A stretch of DNA of 64,000 bases from an uncultured Rhodospirillaceae bacterium (GTDB lineage: Bacteria > Pseudomonadota > Alphaproteobacteria > Azospirillales > Azospirillaceae), in assembly GCA_937927415.1 (NCBI GenBank), contig CALBDS010000004.1:310001-374000 (forward strand), read 5' to 3'. This document shows, piece by piece, positions 24,874-37,214 of the stretch. Numbering within the stretch: position 1 is the first letter of the stretch; each line of letters opens with the position of its first letter. A program made the translations under genes and the position numbers. The notes beneath the pieces were generated by a model, which saw only the letters and a program-made list of their open reading frames with translations, searched no databases and was not told the DNA's origin.

Positions 24874-25347
24874 TTAGCGGAAGACCACCTTGACGACTTC
24901 GTACAGCTTGGAACCGCCGGGGGTGGCCACCTCCACGCTGTCGCCCACCGACTTGCCGATCAGGGCGCGGGCCAGCGGCGACTGAATCGACAGGAAGCCG
25001 TTCTTGATGTCGCTCTCGTCCTGGCCGACGATCTGATAGGTGGACTCCTCGTCCGTATCCTCGTCGGCAAGCGTGATGGTGGCGCCGAACTTCACGGTGT
25101 CACCGGACAGCTTGGCGGGGTCGATCACCTCCGCCCGGCTGATCTTGTCCTCAAGCTCCAGCACCCGGCCTTCGATGAAGCTCTGGCGTTCGCGAGCGGC
25201 GTGGTATTCCGCGTTTTCCGACAGATCGCCATGCTCGCGGGCTTCCGCAATCGCTTTGATCACGTTCGGCCGCTCGACGGTCTTGAGGTTCTTCAATTCC
25301 TCCTGAAGGCGGTTGAAACCCGCCGCAGTCATCGGGACTTTTTCCAT
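24874..25347 (-). CDS. greA: Transcription elongation factor GreA
   Basis: A 157-residue protein of normal GreA length. The N-terminal coiled-coil carries the acidic tip that enters the RNA-polymerase channel (AREHGDLSENAEYHAARERQ), and the C-terminal FKBP-like domain contains SPLARALIGKSVGDSVEV. It rescues backtracked polymerase by stimulating RNA cleavage. It follows carB on the same strand with a 78-base gap, the arrangement seen in many alphaproteobacteria (carA-carB-greA), and is closed by a strong terminator. Confidence 0.97.
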   Translation of the reverse strand: MEKVPMTAAGFNRLQEELKNLKTVERPNVIKAIAEAREHGDLSENAEYHAARERQSFIEGRVLELEDKISRAEVIDPAKLSGDTVKFGATITLADEDTDEESTYQIVGQDESDIKNGFLSIQSPLARALIGKSVGDSVEVATPGGSKLYEVVKVVFR

Positions 25348-25425
25348 GGTCTGCCCATCACCAAGCCAAAGCTGCGCGTAAGAAAGTTACGGCGCGGTGG
25401 AAGGCCCCCGCGCCGTCTCACGTTC

Positions 25426-28677
<3,252 letters not shown>

Positions 28678-28967
28678 GGCGGCTCGCTTGATCGGACGTT
28701 TGGTCAGCAGAAAAGCCCCTTCCGCCGGAGGGCGGGAAGAGGCGGCATGTCGTTGCGAGCGCCCTTTATAGGGGCTTCACCGCCGGGGGGGAAGGGCGTT
28801 GCTGCCGCCCCATGCCCACATTCTGCGCAACCCGGACCGGCGTTGCGCCACGCGCAGCGGTTTTATGACACCGCCCCCTCAACGAGGGATGACGGAAGGC
28901 AAGGGTGGCAGCCGTACCAAAGGGTGTTAGCTTAGGGTAAGCTTGACCATTGGGGAAACCGGATCGC

Positions 28968-29999
28968 ATGGCGGCTGCTCAGCCTCTCTGGCAGGGGGTT
29001 TCACGTCTTACCCTTTTGCAGCATGGCGCGTGGGTGCGGTACGGGGTGGCGGTGGTCCTCTCGGCCCTGGCTTTCGGAGTCAGATTCGCAGTGGATGACA
29101 TCCTGCCGCCGGGGTTCCCCTATGTGACCTTCTTTCCGGCGGTCATTCTGGCGACCTTCATCGCCGGGCTGGGGCCGGGCATCGTGGCGGCGGTGCTGTG
29201 CGGGCTGTCGGCGTGGTACTTCTTCATCCCCCCGTGGATGACCTTCATCGTCAACGGCCCTACGCTGCTGGCGCAGGGGCTGTACACCGCGGTGGTGGCG
29301 GTGGACATCGCGCTGGTGTACGGGATGCAGACGGCCATGAGCCGGCTGGCTGCCGAACGTGCCCGCACCAAGGACCTGCTGGACATCCAGACCACCATGT
29401 TCCACGAACTGCGGCACCGGGTCGCCAACAACATGCAGTTCGTGTCCGCCCTGCTGGCCCTGCAAAAGCGCACCATCGGCATCACCCCGGAGTCGGCGGC
29501 GGCGGCGCTGGACGAGGCGGTGCTGCGGCTGGAAACCATGGCGCGGGTCCACCGCCGCCTGCACGACCCCCAGGCCGGTCACAATTTCGCCGCCCATGTG
29601 GAGGCGCTGTGCCAGGACCTGCTGCACGCCGCCGGGGCCGATTCCATCGCCTGCGTGGTGTCGGTGTCGGCGGCCCCGCGTTCGCCGGAACGGCTGCTGG
29701 CCCTGGCGCTGCTGATCGTGGAAGCCATGACCAACTGCCTGAAGCATGCCTTCGCCCAGACGGGCGGCGGCACCGTGCGCATCGACCTGCGCCCCCTGCC
29801 CGACGATCCGGCGGGGCTGCGCCTGTCCGTCACCGACGACGGGATCGGGCTGCCCGCCGGGTTCGACGTGCAGCGGTCCTCCGGCCTGGGCTGGACCATC
29901 ATCCGCAATCTGGCCGGGCAACTGGGCGGGCGGCTGACCATCGGCCCGCCGGACGGCGGTGCTCCCGGCACCCGCATCGAGGTGATGTTTCCCGCCTGA
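28968..29999 (+). CDS. Membrane histidine kinase, DUF4118 + HisKA_2 type
   Basis: A 343-residue kinase. Three or four TM segments at about 20-115 form a DUF4118 domain as in KdpD-like sensors (YVTFFPAVILATFIAGLGPG). The HisKA_2 dimerisation domain reads MFHELRHRVANNMQFVSALL, where the His of FHELRHR is the expected phosphorylation site, followed by HATPase motifs VTDDGIGLPAGF and SSGLGWTIIRNLAGQLGG. This class typically feeds stand-alone receivers or general-stress circuits. ATG 28968 follows GGGGAAACC; a TTG at 28950 is possible. The 290-base gap upstream, shared with carB, must hold both promoters. Confidence 0.87.
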   Translation: MAAAQPLWQGVSRLTLLQHGAWVRYGVAVVLSALAFGVRFAVDDILPPGFPYVTFFPAVILATFIAGLGPGIVAAVLCGLSAWYFFIPPWMTFIVNGPTLLAQGLYTAVVAVDIALVYGMQTAMSRLAAERARTKDLLDIQTTMFHELRHRVANNMQFVSALLALQKRTIGITPESAAAALDEAVLRLETMARVHRRLHDPQAGHNFAAHVEALCQDLLHAAGADSIACVVSVSAAPRSPERLLALALLIVEAMTNCLKHAFAQTGGGTVRIDLRPLPDDPAGLRLSVTDDGIGLPAGFDVQRSSGLGWTIIRNLAGQLGGRLTIGPPDGGAPGTRIEVMFPA

Positions 30000-30108
30000 C
30001 CGGGGACGGCACCCGTGCCGGTGAATGGCGCTTGCACCCGGCGGTGGGGAGCGGCATCAATGGGGGTTCCCGAACCGGGATTTCCCTTGACCCCACACGC
30101 GGGCCAGA

Positions 30109-30918
30109 ATGACCCACGCCTTCGCCAAAGACAGCCATTCCTGCGCCGTGTGCGTTTCCTGGGGCGGAGAGCGCCGGGTGTCGGACGACAACGCCCTGGT
30201 GCATGTGGAGCGTTACAGCGTCTCCGGCGAATGCCGCGCGGCGGTCAGCCAGGATTACCACAAGGCGACCCGCTCCTATCACACCTGCCCGGTGTGGTCG
30301 CCGCTGCCGGTGCTGAAGGCCCATGGCGCCCGGCCCCAGCGCCAGCCCATCACCTCCATGCCCGTCCCGGCGGCGGCGATGAAACCGGCGGCATCCCCCA
30401 CCCCGGTGGCGCGGCCCGCCCCGGCCCCGCCCCCGGTTCCGGCGGTGGAACCCGATTCCCTGCGCTGCCGCTCCACCCCGCTGGACATCGAACAGACCCC
30501 ACCGCCGGCGCGCGTGCTGTTCTCGTACTGGCACCGGCTGAAAAAGCAGCGGCCGATGCCCGCCGCCCACGAGATGGACACGGCGCAACTGCGCGATTGC
30601 GTGTCGCGGCTGTCGCTGATGGCCCCGGCCCCGGACGGTGACGATTTCATCTACCGTTCCTGCGGCAGGGCGGTGCAACGGCGGCTGGCCGTGCGGGCCG
30701 TGTGCCGCCGCGTGCGCGACCTGCACCCGGCGGAGGCGGCGGAACGCTGGCTGGCCGACCTGCGCGCCTGCTTCACCGAAGGCGTGGTGAAAAGCCATCT
30801 GGTGCGCAACGACCCGCTGCTGCCCGGCAACCGTTATGTGGAGGTGCTGCTGCCCCTGGCCGACGCACGGGGCAACACCGTCTTCGTCCTGGCCTACCGC
30901 CATCTGCCGGGGGGATGA
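30109..30918 (+). CDS. Cys-rich N-terminal domain fused to a PAS_5-like domain
   Basis: A 269-residue soluble protein with two parts. Residues 1-60 carry Cys at CAVC, GEC and TCPVW, with WGGERR and YHKATRSY between, a pattern that suggests a small metal-binding fold. A Pro/Ala-rich linker (about 75-115) follows. The C-terminal part (VLFSYWHRLKKQRPMPAAHE, FIYRSCGRAV) resembles the PAS_5 domain common in Rhodospirillales. No output domain is present. It lies 110 bases behind the DUF4118 kinase on the same strand and may be a partner or reporter protein for it. Function unknown. Confidence 0.7.
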   Translation: MTHAFAKDSHSCAVCVSWGGERRVSDDNALVHVERYSVSGECRAAVSQDYHKATRSYHTCPVWSPLPVLKAHGARPQRQPITSMPVPAAAMKPAASPTPVARPAPAPPPVPAVEPDSLRCRSTPLDIEQTPPPARVLFSYWHRLKKQRPMPAAHEMDTAQLRDCVSRLSLMAPAPDGDDFIYRSCGRAVQRRLAVRAVCRRVRDLHPAEAAERWLADLRACFTEGVVKSHLVRNDPLLPGNRYVEVLLPLADARGNTVFVLAYRHLPGG

Positions 30919-30965
30919 AACCGGCGAGGCCCTGTTTGGTCCCTTATTACGAAGGAGACAGCGAA

Positions 30966-31580
30966 ATGCGGCTGATCGGCATGATGGATTCGCCCTATGT
31001 GCGGCGGGTGGCGGTGTCGCTGAAGGTCATGGGGCTGGCCTTCACCCATGACCAGCTCTCGGTGTTTCGCCAGTATGACGCCTTCGCCGCCGTCAACCCG
31101 GTGGTGAAGGCGCCGACCCTGGTCACCGACGACGGGGTGGTGCTGATGGATTCCACCCTGATCCTCGATCATGTGGAGCGGCGGGTCCCGCCGGACCGGC
31201 GGCTGACGCCAGAGGACCTTCCCGGCCACGCCCGGTCACAGCACCTGATCGGCCTGGCCCTGGCGGCGTGCGAAAAATCGGTGCAGATCTTTTATGAACG
31301 CAACCTGCGCCCGCCGGACAAGCAGCATCAGCCCTGGATCGACCGGGTGCAAGGGCAGTTGGCGGCGGCTTATGGGCTGCTGGCGGCGGAGATCGCCCCA
31401 GCGGACGGCTGGCTGGTCGGCGACCGCCCCATGCAGGCGGATATCACCGTGGCGGTGGCGTGGCGTTTCAGCCGCTTCGCCATTCCCGACGTGGTGGACG
31501 AGGCCGCCTATCCGGCGCTGGCCGCCTTTTCCCGCCGGGCGGAGGCGTTGCCGGAATTCGTCTCGTCCCCGCTGGAGTGA
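30966..31580 (+). CDS. Glutathione S-transferase family protein
   Basis: A 204-residue GST. The N-terminal thioredoxin-like domain reads MRLIGMMDSPYVRRVAVSLK, with Ser9 in the SPYVRRV motif as the likely glutathione-activating residue, and KAPTLVTDDGVVLMDSTLIL supplies the cis-Pro and the DSTLI glutathione-contact motif. The all-helical C-terminal domain ends with an N-capping box region (ADITVAVAWRFSRF). AAGGAG stands before ATG 30966. It follows the PAS protein by 47 bases and may be co-transcribed. Substrate not readable. Confidence 0.9.
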   Translation: MRLIGMMDSPYVRRVAVSLKVMGLAFTHDQLSVFRQYDAFAAVNPVVKAPTLVTDDGVVLMDSTLILDHVERRVPPDRRLTPEDLPGHARSQHLIGLALAACEKSVQIFYERNLRPPDKQHQPWIDRVQGQLAAAYGLLAAEIAPADGWLVGDRPMQADITVAVAWRFSRFAIPDVVDEAAYPALAAFSRRAEALPEFVSSPLE

Positions 31581-31634
31581 AAGCATCGGCCGGGGGGGGA
31601 GTCCCCGGCCGGTTTTCCGGATGGATCAGGACGT

Positions 31635-33263
31635 TTAGACGATACCCGCCCCCAGATCGGCCCGCACCCGCGCCGCCGCCCGCAGCGCCAGGGCGGCGAT
31701 GGTCAGGGTCGGCTGGGAACAGGAGACGGTGGGAAAGGCCGAGCCGCCGACGATGAACAGGTTGGGATGGTCGTGGCTGCGCAGGTCCGCATCGACCACC
31801 GACTGTTTCGGATCGCTGCCCATGCGGGCGGTGCCCAGCAGGATGGCGGTGGAGGTGCCGGGCGGGTCGTGGCGGATTTCGGTGGCGCCCAGCGCCTGGA
31901 ACACCTGCTCGTGCCGCTTCACCGCCAGATCCAGCCCGGCGCGGGCGTAATCGTCGATGCGGTAATGGATCTCGGGCCGCGGCAGGCCGAAACCATCCGT
32001 CTGGTCCGACAGCACCACCCGGTTGTCGGGATCGGGCAGGGTTTCCGCCGAACTGCCCAGCACCAGTTCGCGGGTGGCGCGGTCGGCGATGGTGTGGGCC
32101 AGTTCCGCCCCGCTGGTCCCCGACCCGGCCAGGGCCATGGCGCCGATCATCGGCCCGCGCGCCCGCGTCCACCCGGCGTTCGACAGCGAGGTGCCGACCG
32201 CCGCATGCTCCTTGCGGAAATCGCCGTCGCGGAACTCCAGAAAGCCCGACGTCATCACCGGCCCGCGGTAGGGGAACACCGGGTCGCGGGTCAGCGCCCG
32301 GCTGCCCAGGTCGATCTGGCTCATCAGATAGCGGCCGACCGCCCCGCTGCCGTTGGCGATGCCGCCGGGACGGGAATCGGTGCGCGACATCAGCAGCAGC
32401 TTGGCGGATTCGATGGCGTTGGCGGCGACCACCACGATCCGGCCCTCCGCCCGTCCCTCGGTGCCGTCGGACCGGCGGTAGAGCGCGGCGGCGATCCGTC
32501 CCCCCTCCCCTTCCACCAGGGTGTGCACCACCGTCTGGGCTTCCAGCCGGGCGCCGGCCGCCACCGCCTTGTCGGTGTGGACCGAGCCGTCGTATTTGGC
32601 CTGCACCGGGCACAGCGGCACGCAGGTGGCGTTGCCCAGACACTGGGGCCGCCCGTCGTAACCATCCTCGACCGACACGCGGGCCTGGGGGAACGGGGCG
32701 GTGGTCAGGTTCAGCCCCCGCACCGCCGCCGCCACCACCGTGTCGAGATAGGTGGCGGGGATTTCCGGCATGGGATAGCCGTTTCGGCGCGGACCGCCGA
32801 ACAGGATCTCGTTGCTGCCCGACACGCCGATTTCCGTTTCCGCCCGCTCGTACCACGGTTCCAGCGTGTCGTAATCGATGGGCCAGTCCACCCCGCGCCC
32901 GTACAGGGTGTGCATCCGCAAATCGCTGGGCCGGAACCGCTGGACGAAACCGCCCCAGTGCCATGTGGTGCCGCCCACCGCCCGCAGATACAGCCCATAG
33001 AACGGGTCCGGCCCCTTCTGCACGTAATAGCCGCCCCAATCGGTGTCATCGGGCTGGGGGGCGTAGGAGGTCACGGGATAGGGGGAATTCGGCCCCTTGG
33101 TCGGCGATTGCAGGAAATTTTCCATCGCCGCGTTGCGGTCGATGGCCGGGCCGGCTTCCAGCAGCAGCACCGATACCCCATGGGCGGCCAGATCCGCCGC
33201 CATCATGCCGCCGGCCACACCGGCCCCGACAATCACCACATCCGCGCTCAGCGACTCAACCAT
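31635..33263 (-). CDS. GMC-family FAD dehydrogenase large subunit with Fe-S ligands
   Basis: A 543-residue GMC oxidoreductase. The FAD-binding motif is VIVGAGVAGGMMAADLA (residues 10-26). GTTWHWGGFVQRF is the second FAD-contact stretch. Cys208, Cys214 and Cys218 in QCLGNATCVPLCPVQAKY match the 3Fe-4S ligand set of membrane glucose, gluconate or fructose dehydrogenases. The C-terminal block MGSDPKQSVVDADLRSH with VGGSAFPTVS includes the catalytic region. Such enzymes oxidise sugars or sugar acids at the periplasmic face and pass electrons to cytochrome c or quinone. Neither the small nor the cytochrome subunit is adjacent; see 21064-21513. Confidence 0.88.
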   Translation of the reverse strand: MVESLSADVVIVGAGVAGGMMAADLAAHGVSVLLLEAGPAIDRNAAMENFLQSPTKGPNSPYPVTSYAPQPDDTDWGGYYVQKGPDPFYGLYLRAVGGTTWHWGGFVQRFRPSDLRMHTLYGRGVDWPIDYDTLEPWYERAETEIGVSGSNEILFGGPRRNGYPMPEIPATYLDTVVAAAVRGLNLTTAPFPQARVSVEDGYDGRPQCLGNATCVPLCPVQAKYDGSVHTDKAVAAGARLEAQTVVHTLVEGEGGRIAAALYRRSDGTEGRAEGRIVVVAANAIESAKLLLMSRTDSRPGGIANGSGAVGRYLMSQIDLGSRALTRDPVFPYRGPVMTSGFLEFRDGDFRKEHAAVGTSLSNAGWTRARGPMIGAMALAGSGTSGAELAHTIADRATRELVLGSSAETLPDPDNRVVLSDQTDGFGLPRPEIHYRIDDYARAGLDLAVKRHEQVFQALGATEIRHDPPGTSTAILLGTARMGSDPKQSVVDADLRSHDHPNLFIVGGSAFPTVSCSQPTLTIAALALRAAARVRADLGAGIV

Positions 33264-33441
33264 CGGCCTTCCCTTCCCCCCTTGCCCGCCCGTTTCCGCC
33301 CGTTTTCCGCCGCACCGGACGCACACCGGCGACCTGAGCGGGTATAGAGCCTCAAGGGATCATCCGAAGATCATCGCCCCACCGCAAGCCCCACCGCAGA
33401 CATGGCGTGATGACGCAGGCCGTGCCGCCGCCCCGGACATG

Positions 33442-33480
33442 CAAAAACCCCCTCCGCCGGCGGGCGAAAGGGGGTTTTTG
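33442..33480. terminator. Bidirectional terminator after infC
   Basis: AAAAACCCCC and GGGGGTTTTT form the arms, with an inner GC-rich loop. It lies 40 bases after the infC stop on the minus strand and has T runs on both strands. Confidence 0.85.
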
Positions 33481-33520
33481 ACGATGAGACAGACCCTTGA
33501 CCGGGAAGCTGCCGGCACCT

Positions 33521-34057
33521 TCAGCGGGGTGCCAGCACCATGACCATCTGACGGCCTTCGAGTTTGGGCATCTGCTCGACCTTGGCGATCTCTTCCAGCT
33601 CGTCGCGGACACGGATCAGCACGTTCATGCCCAGATCCTGGTGCGCCATTTCACGGCCGCGGAAGCGCATGGTCACCTTGACCTTGTCGCCTTCCTCGAT
33701 GAAGCGGCGGGCCGACCGCATCTTCACCTCGTAATCATTGTCATCGATGTTGGGCCGGAGTTTGATCTCCTTAACCTCGATGACCTTCTGCTTCTTACGA
33801 GCTTCGGCGGCCTTTTTCTGCGCTTCGAACTTGAACTTGCCGTAATCGAGAACCTTACAGACCGGGGGTTCGGCCTGCGGGGCGATCTCGACCAGATCGA
33901 GACCGGCGTCCTCGGCGGCAATCAAGGCGTCGCGCAGCGACACCACACCCACCATGTCGCCATTGGCGTTGATGAGTCGGACGGAACGAGCCGTAATCTC
34001 CCGGTTGACTCGCGGACCATCGCGGGTCGGGGCGGCTTCGGACGGTATCCTGGCTAT
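33521..34057 (-). CDS. infC: Translation initiation factor IF-3, apparent AUA start
   Basis: The full frame gives 178 residues, close to the E. coli 180. The N-domain (PRVNREITARSVRLINANGD), linker helix (KFKFEAQKKAAEARKKQK) and C-domain (IDDNDYEVKMRSARRFIEEG, VTMRFRGREMAHQDLG) are all present. No ATG, GTG or TTG exists in frame before Met35 (33955), which would cut away most of the N-domain. ATA at 34057-34055 is preceded by GGAG at eight bases, so AUA is the probable start; E. coli infC uses AUU, read poorly unless IF3 is scarce. It follows thrS, as in E. coli. Confidence 0.93.
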   Translation of the reverse strand: MARIPSEAAPTRDGPRVNREITARSVRLINANGDMVGVVSLRDALIAAEDAGLDLVEIAPQAEPPVCKVLDYGKFKFEAQKKAAEARKKQKVIEVKEIKLRPNIDDNDYEVKMRSARRFIEEGDKVKVTMRFRGREMAHQDLGMNVLIRVRDELEEIAKVEQMPKLEGRQMVMVLAPR

Positions 34058-34157
34058 GGAACTGTCTCCACTCTCTGGGACCGCTTGCCCTCTGACGGGG
34101 TTCCCGTCCGGTCAGGACAGGAACCCCGTGGGGAAAGGCCGGTCAATAGGGTCAAAA

Positions 34158-36107
34158 TCAGAACGGCAAATCGGGGGCGCGGTCGCCCGCCGGGGACCGT
34201 GCCTCAGTTGCCAGTTTATTCACGGCGGCGTCAAGTGCAAGCACTTCCTGATCCTTCCCCCCCAGGAAACGCAGGGCGACCGTGCGTTCCTCGGATTCGC
34301 GGCGGCCCACCACCACCATGATCGGGATCTTCTTCAGGCTGTGCTCACGCACTTTCAGATTGATCTTTTCGTTGCGGGTGTCGAGTTCGGCCCGCACGCC
34401 GGCCTTGCGCAACGCCGCCACCACCTCGGCACCGTAACCGTCGGCCTCGTTGGTGATGGTGGCGACCACCGCCTGCACCGGGGCCAGCCACAGGGGCAGC
34501 TTGCCGGCGTAGTGCTCGATCAGCATGCCGATGAAGCGTTCCAGCGAGCCGAGGATGGCGCGGTGGAGCATCACCGGACGGTGACGCGCGCTGTCCTCGC
34601 CGATGTAGGTGGCATCCAGCCGTTCCGGCAGCACGAAGTCAAGCTGGAGCGTGCCGCACTGCCACGTCCGCCCGATGGCGTCGGTCAGGTGGAATTCCAC
34701 CTTGGGGCCATAGAAGGCGCCCTCGCCCGGCAGTTCCTCGAACTCCAGCCCGTTGGCGCGCAACGCTTCGCGCAGACCCTCTTCGGCCCGGTCCCACACC
34801 TCGTCGGAACCGGCGCGCTGGTCGGGGCGCAGCGCCAGCTTCACCGCGATCTGCTCGAAGCCCAGATCCTTGTACACGCCAAGCTGGAGCTTGAAGTAGC
34901 TCGCAGCCTCATCCGGCACCTGTTCGGGGGTGCAGAAGATGTGCGCGTCGTCCTGGGTGAAGGCGCGCACGCGCATGATGCCGTGCAGGGCACCCGACGG
35001 CTCGTTGCGGTGGCAGGCGCCGAATTCCGCCATGCGGATCGGCAGGTCGCGGTACGAGCGCAGGCTGTGACGGAAGATCTGCACATGGCCCGGACAGTTC
35101 ATCGGCTTGATGCCAAGGATCTTTTCGCCCTGGTCGGCTTCCACCTTGAACATGTTGTCGCCGTACATGTCCCAGTGGCCCGACGCCTTGAACAGCGAGC
35201 TGTCGATCAGCTGCGGGGTCTTCACCTCGACATAATCGGCCTGCGCCAGCTTGGTGCGGATGTAGTTTTCCAGCGTCCGATAGAGCGTCCAGCCCTTGGG
35301 ATGCCAGAAGACCGAGCCGACCGCCTCTTCCTGGACATGGAACAGGTCCATTTCCCGGCCCAGACGGCGGTGGTCGCGCTTTTCCGCTTCCTCGATCTGG
35401 TGGAGGTAGGCCTTCAGCTCCTTCTCGTCGCGCCAGGCGGTGCCGTAGATGCGCTGGAGCATGGCGTTGCGGCTGTCCCCGCGCCAATAGGCGCCGGCCA
35501 CCTTCATCAGCTTGAAGCCGGTGCCGACCTTGCCGGTGCTGGGCGCGTGCGGGCCGCGGCACAGGTCGAGCCATTCGCCCTGACGATAGACGCTGATGGC
35601 GTCGCCCGCCGGGATGGCTTCAATCAGTTCGGCCTTGTAATGCTCGCCCTTAGCCTTGAACCAGGCGATGGCCGCGTCCCGGTCCCACTCCTCGCGCACG
35701 ATGGCGGCGTCGCGGGCGACGATCTCGCGCATCTTGGCCTCGATCTTTTCCAGATCGGCGGGCGTGAACGGCTCGTCGCGGGCGAAATCGTAATAGAAAC
35801 CGTTGGCGATCGACGGGCCGATGGTCACCTGCGTGCCGGGGTACAGTTCCTGCACCGCTTCAGCCAGCACGTGGGCCGCGTCGTGACGGATCACCTCCAG
35901 CGCGTCGGCGTGACTGCGCGTGACGATTTCGACCTTGGCGTTGGTGGTGACGGTGGTGGTGAGATCCCGGACCGTGCCGTCGATCTTGACGGCAAGCGCA
36001 TCTTTGGCCAGACGGGGGCCGATGGAGGCGGCGATCTGCGCCCCCGTCACCGGCCCGTCGAATTCACGCACGCTGCCGTCGGGCAACGTGATGGCTACGC
36101 TGGGCAT
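34158..36107 (-). CDS. thrS: Threonyl-tRNA synthetase
   Basis: A 649-residue class II synthetase. An N-terminal TGS domain (MPSVAITLPDGSVREFDGP) precedes the editing domain with HDAAHVLAEAVQ and the catalytic core. Zinc ligands are in MNCPGHVQIF and later in an HRAILGSLERFIGMLIEHYA block, and the anticodon domain ends AVNKLATEARSP. ATG 36107 starts the TGS domain; the 82 residues read upstream are Arg/Pro-rich noise. thrS-infC is a conserved pair, here 100 bases apart. A minus-strand TTGACA box lies at 36199-36194 but no good -10 follows. Confidence 0.97.
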   Translation of the reverse strand: MPSVAITLPDGSVREFDGPVTGAQIAASIGPRLAKDALAVKIDGTVRDLTTTVTTNAKVEIVTRSHADALEVIRHDAAHVLAEAVQELYPGTQVTIGPSIANGFYYDFARDEPFTPADLEKIEAKMREIVARDAAIVREEWDRDAAIAWFKAKGEHYKAELIEAIPAGDAISVYRQGEWLDLCRGPHAPSTGKVGTGFKLMKVAGAYWRGDSRNAMLQRIYGTAWRDEKELKAYLHQIEEAEKRDHRRLGREMDLFHVQEEAVGSVFWHPKGWTLYRTLENYIRTKLAQADYVEVKTPQLIDSSLFKASGHWDMYGDNMFKVEADQGEKILGIKPMNCPGHVQIFRHSLRSYRDLPIRMAEFGACHRNEPSGALHGIMRVRAFTQDDAHIFCTPEQVPDEAASYFKLQLGVYKDLGFEQIAVKLALRPDQRAGSDEVWDRAEEGLREALRANGLEFEELPGEGAFYGPKVEFHLTDAIGRTWQCGTLQLDFVLPERLDATYIGEDSARHRPVMLHRAILGSLERFIGMLIEHYAGKLPLWLAPVQAVVATITNEADGYGAEVVAALRKAGVRAELDTRNEKINLKVREHSLKKIPIMVVVGRRESEERTVALRFLGGKDQEVLALDAAVNKLATEARSPAGDRAPDLPF

Positions 36108-36294
36108 CTCAAACACCGTATTCGCAGGGTTGACGTGGCCCCATTCCCTGAAAAAGAGAACGGGAAGCGGGACTCTAAAGGGATGGTCCGTCCTGTCAAG
36201 CGACAGCGGCGCAACGGACGCCTCCGCATACCGGGTTTCCCCGCGCCGCAGACCACCCGGCGCCCAAACCCGGCGGTTGTGGCGGACCGGACCG

Positions 36295-37209
36295 TCATCG
36301 CCGGAGTGGCGCCAGCAGCTTGGCCGCCACATAGACGCCATCCCACCCGGCACCCCGCACCCGGTACCAGCCGTCTCCGCCGCCGCTCAGCACCGTTACC
36401 ACCGCCCCGGCGTCGATGACGTCGATGGCGGGCGAATCGCACGACGGCTCGCGGCGGATGCGGGTGTCGGTGGTCACGCGCATCCGGGTGCCCGGTTCCG
36501 CCACCGACGACGGCACCGGCGACGGCCCCAGGCAGGATGCCGCCTGCGGTGCCGGAGCCGCATCGCCTTTGGCCGGCGGCGGGACGGAGGCGGAGGGAGC
36601 GGACGGGGGAGCGGGATCCGGGTCCTGGGTGGTGAGGTGGGCCGCGGCCACCCAGCCCACCGGGCGGCCGCCGCGGGCGATGCGCACCCAGCCGCCGGCA
36701 TCGGGGGCGGTCAGGGCCTGGGCGCGCTGCCCCTTCTCCAGGGTGTCGAGCACCCGCCCGTTGGACGAGGCTTCCGCACGGATGTAAATGCCGGCCGTGG
36801 CCCAGACGTCGCGCCCGGCGGCGATTGCCGTCCCGCCCTCCTGCGGACGCTCATCGCCGCGCTTCGGCTCCGCCGTCTGGGGCGGCGGCGGGGCGGCGGC
36901 GGGCGCGCGGGCGGCGGATGCTGGGATGCCGGTCACCGGAATGGGGGCCGAAGGGGTGAGCACCGGCGCCGACAGCGGGCGCGGCAGCACCGGCAACGGC
37001 AGCCACGCGCCCCGCGGCGCCAGGGGCGGGGCGTCCTTGGGCGGGGCGGCGGGGGTTGCCCCCTTGGGCGGGACCGCGGTCGGCAGCGGCACCGGGGTCG
37101 CCGGCTTGCCCGCCGTCTGGGCGTGGCCCGCCGCCGTCAGGCCGCCGGACAGGGCCGCCGCGATGGCCAGACACAGGGCCAGATACAAGATGGTCCGCCG
37201 CCGGTCCAT
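36295..37209 (-). CDS. Secreted protein with two SH3-like domains
   Basis: A 304-residue exported protein. The signal peptide has the core ILYLALCLAIAAALSGGLTA and likely cleavage after GHAQ. A long Pro/Ala-rich spacer (about 30-120) precedes SH3 domain 1 (IYIRAEASSNGRVLDTLEKG, GWVAAAHL), a second linker and SH3 domain 2 (TRIRREPSCDSPAIDVIDAG, GWYRVRGAGWDGVYVAAKLL). Such SH3_3 domains bind peptidoglycan or envelope partners. ATG 37209 is preferred to a TTG at 37218. It lies five bases after the upstream gene's stop and is in an operon with it. Confidence 0.8.
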   Translation of the reverse strand: MDRRRTILYLALCLAIAAALSGGLTAAGHAQTAGKPATPVPLPTAVPPKGATPAAPPKDAPPLAPRGAWLPLPVLPRPLSAPVLTPSAPIPVTGIPASAARAPAAAPPPPQTAEPKRGDERPQEGGTAIAAGRDVWATAGIYIRAEASSNGRVLDTLEKGQRAQALTAPDAGGWVRIARGGRPVGWVAAAHLTTQDPDPAPPSAPSASVPPPAKGDAAPAPQAASCLGPSPVPSSVAEPGTRMRVTTDTRIRREPSCDSPAIDVIDAGAVVTVLSGGGDGWYRVRGAGWDGVYVAAKLLAPLRR

Positions 37210-37214
37210 GGCGG

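Noticed and set aside
33521..33955. infC beginning at ATG 33955
   Set aside because: This would delete most of the IF3 N-terminal domain, which is clearly encoded upstream in the same frame.
36171..36199. Promoter of thrS at TTGACA (36199-36194)
   Set aside because: The -35 box is perfect but the expected -10 position reads AGAGTC; kept only as a remark in the thrS entry.
33954..36419. An 821-residue plus-strand frame
   Set aside because: It lies opposite thrS and infC and has no protein-like features.
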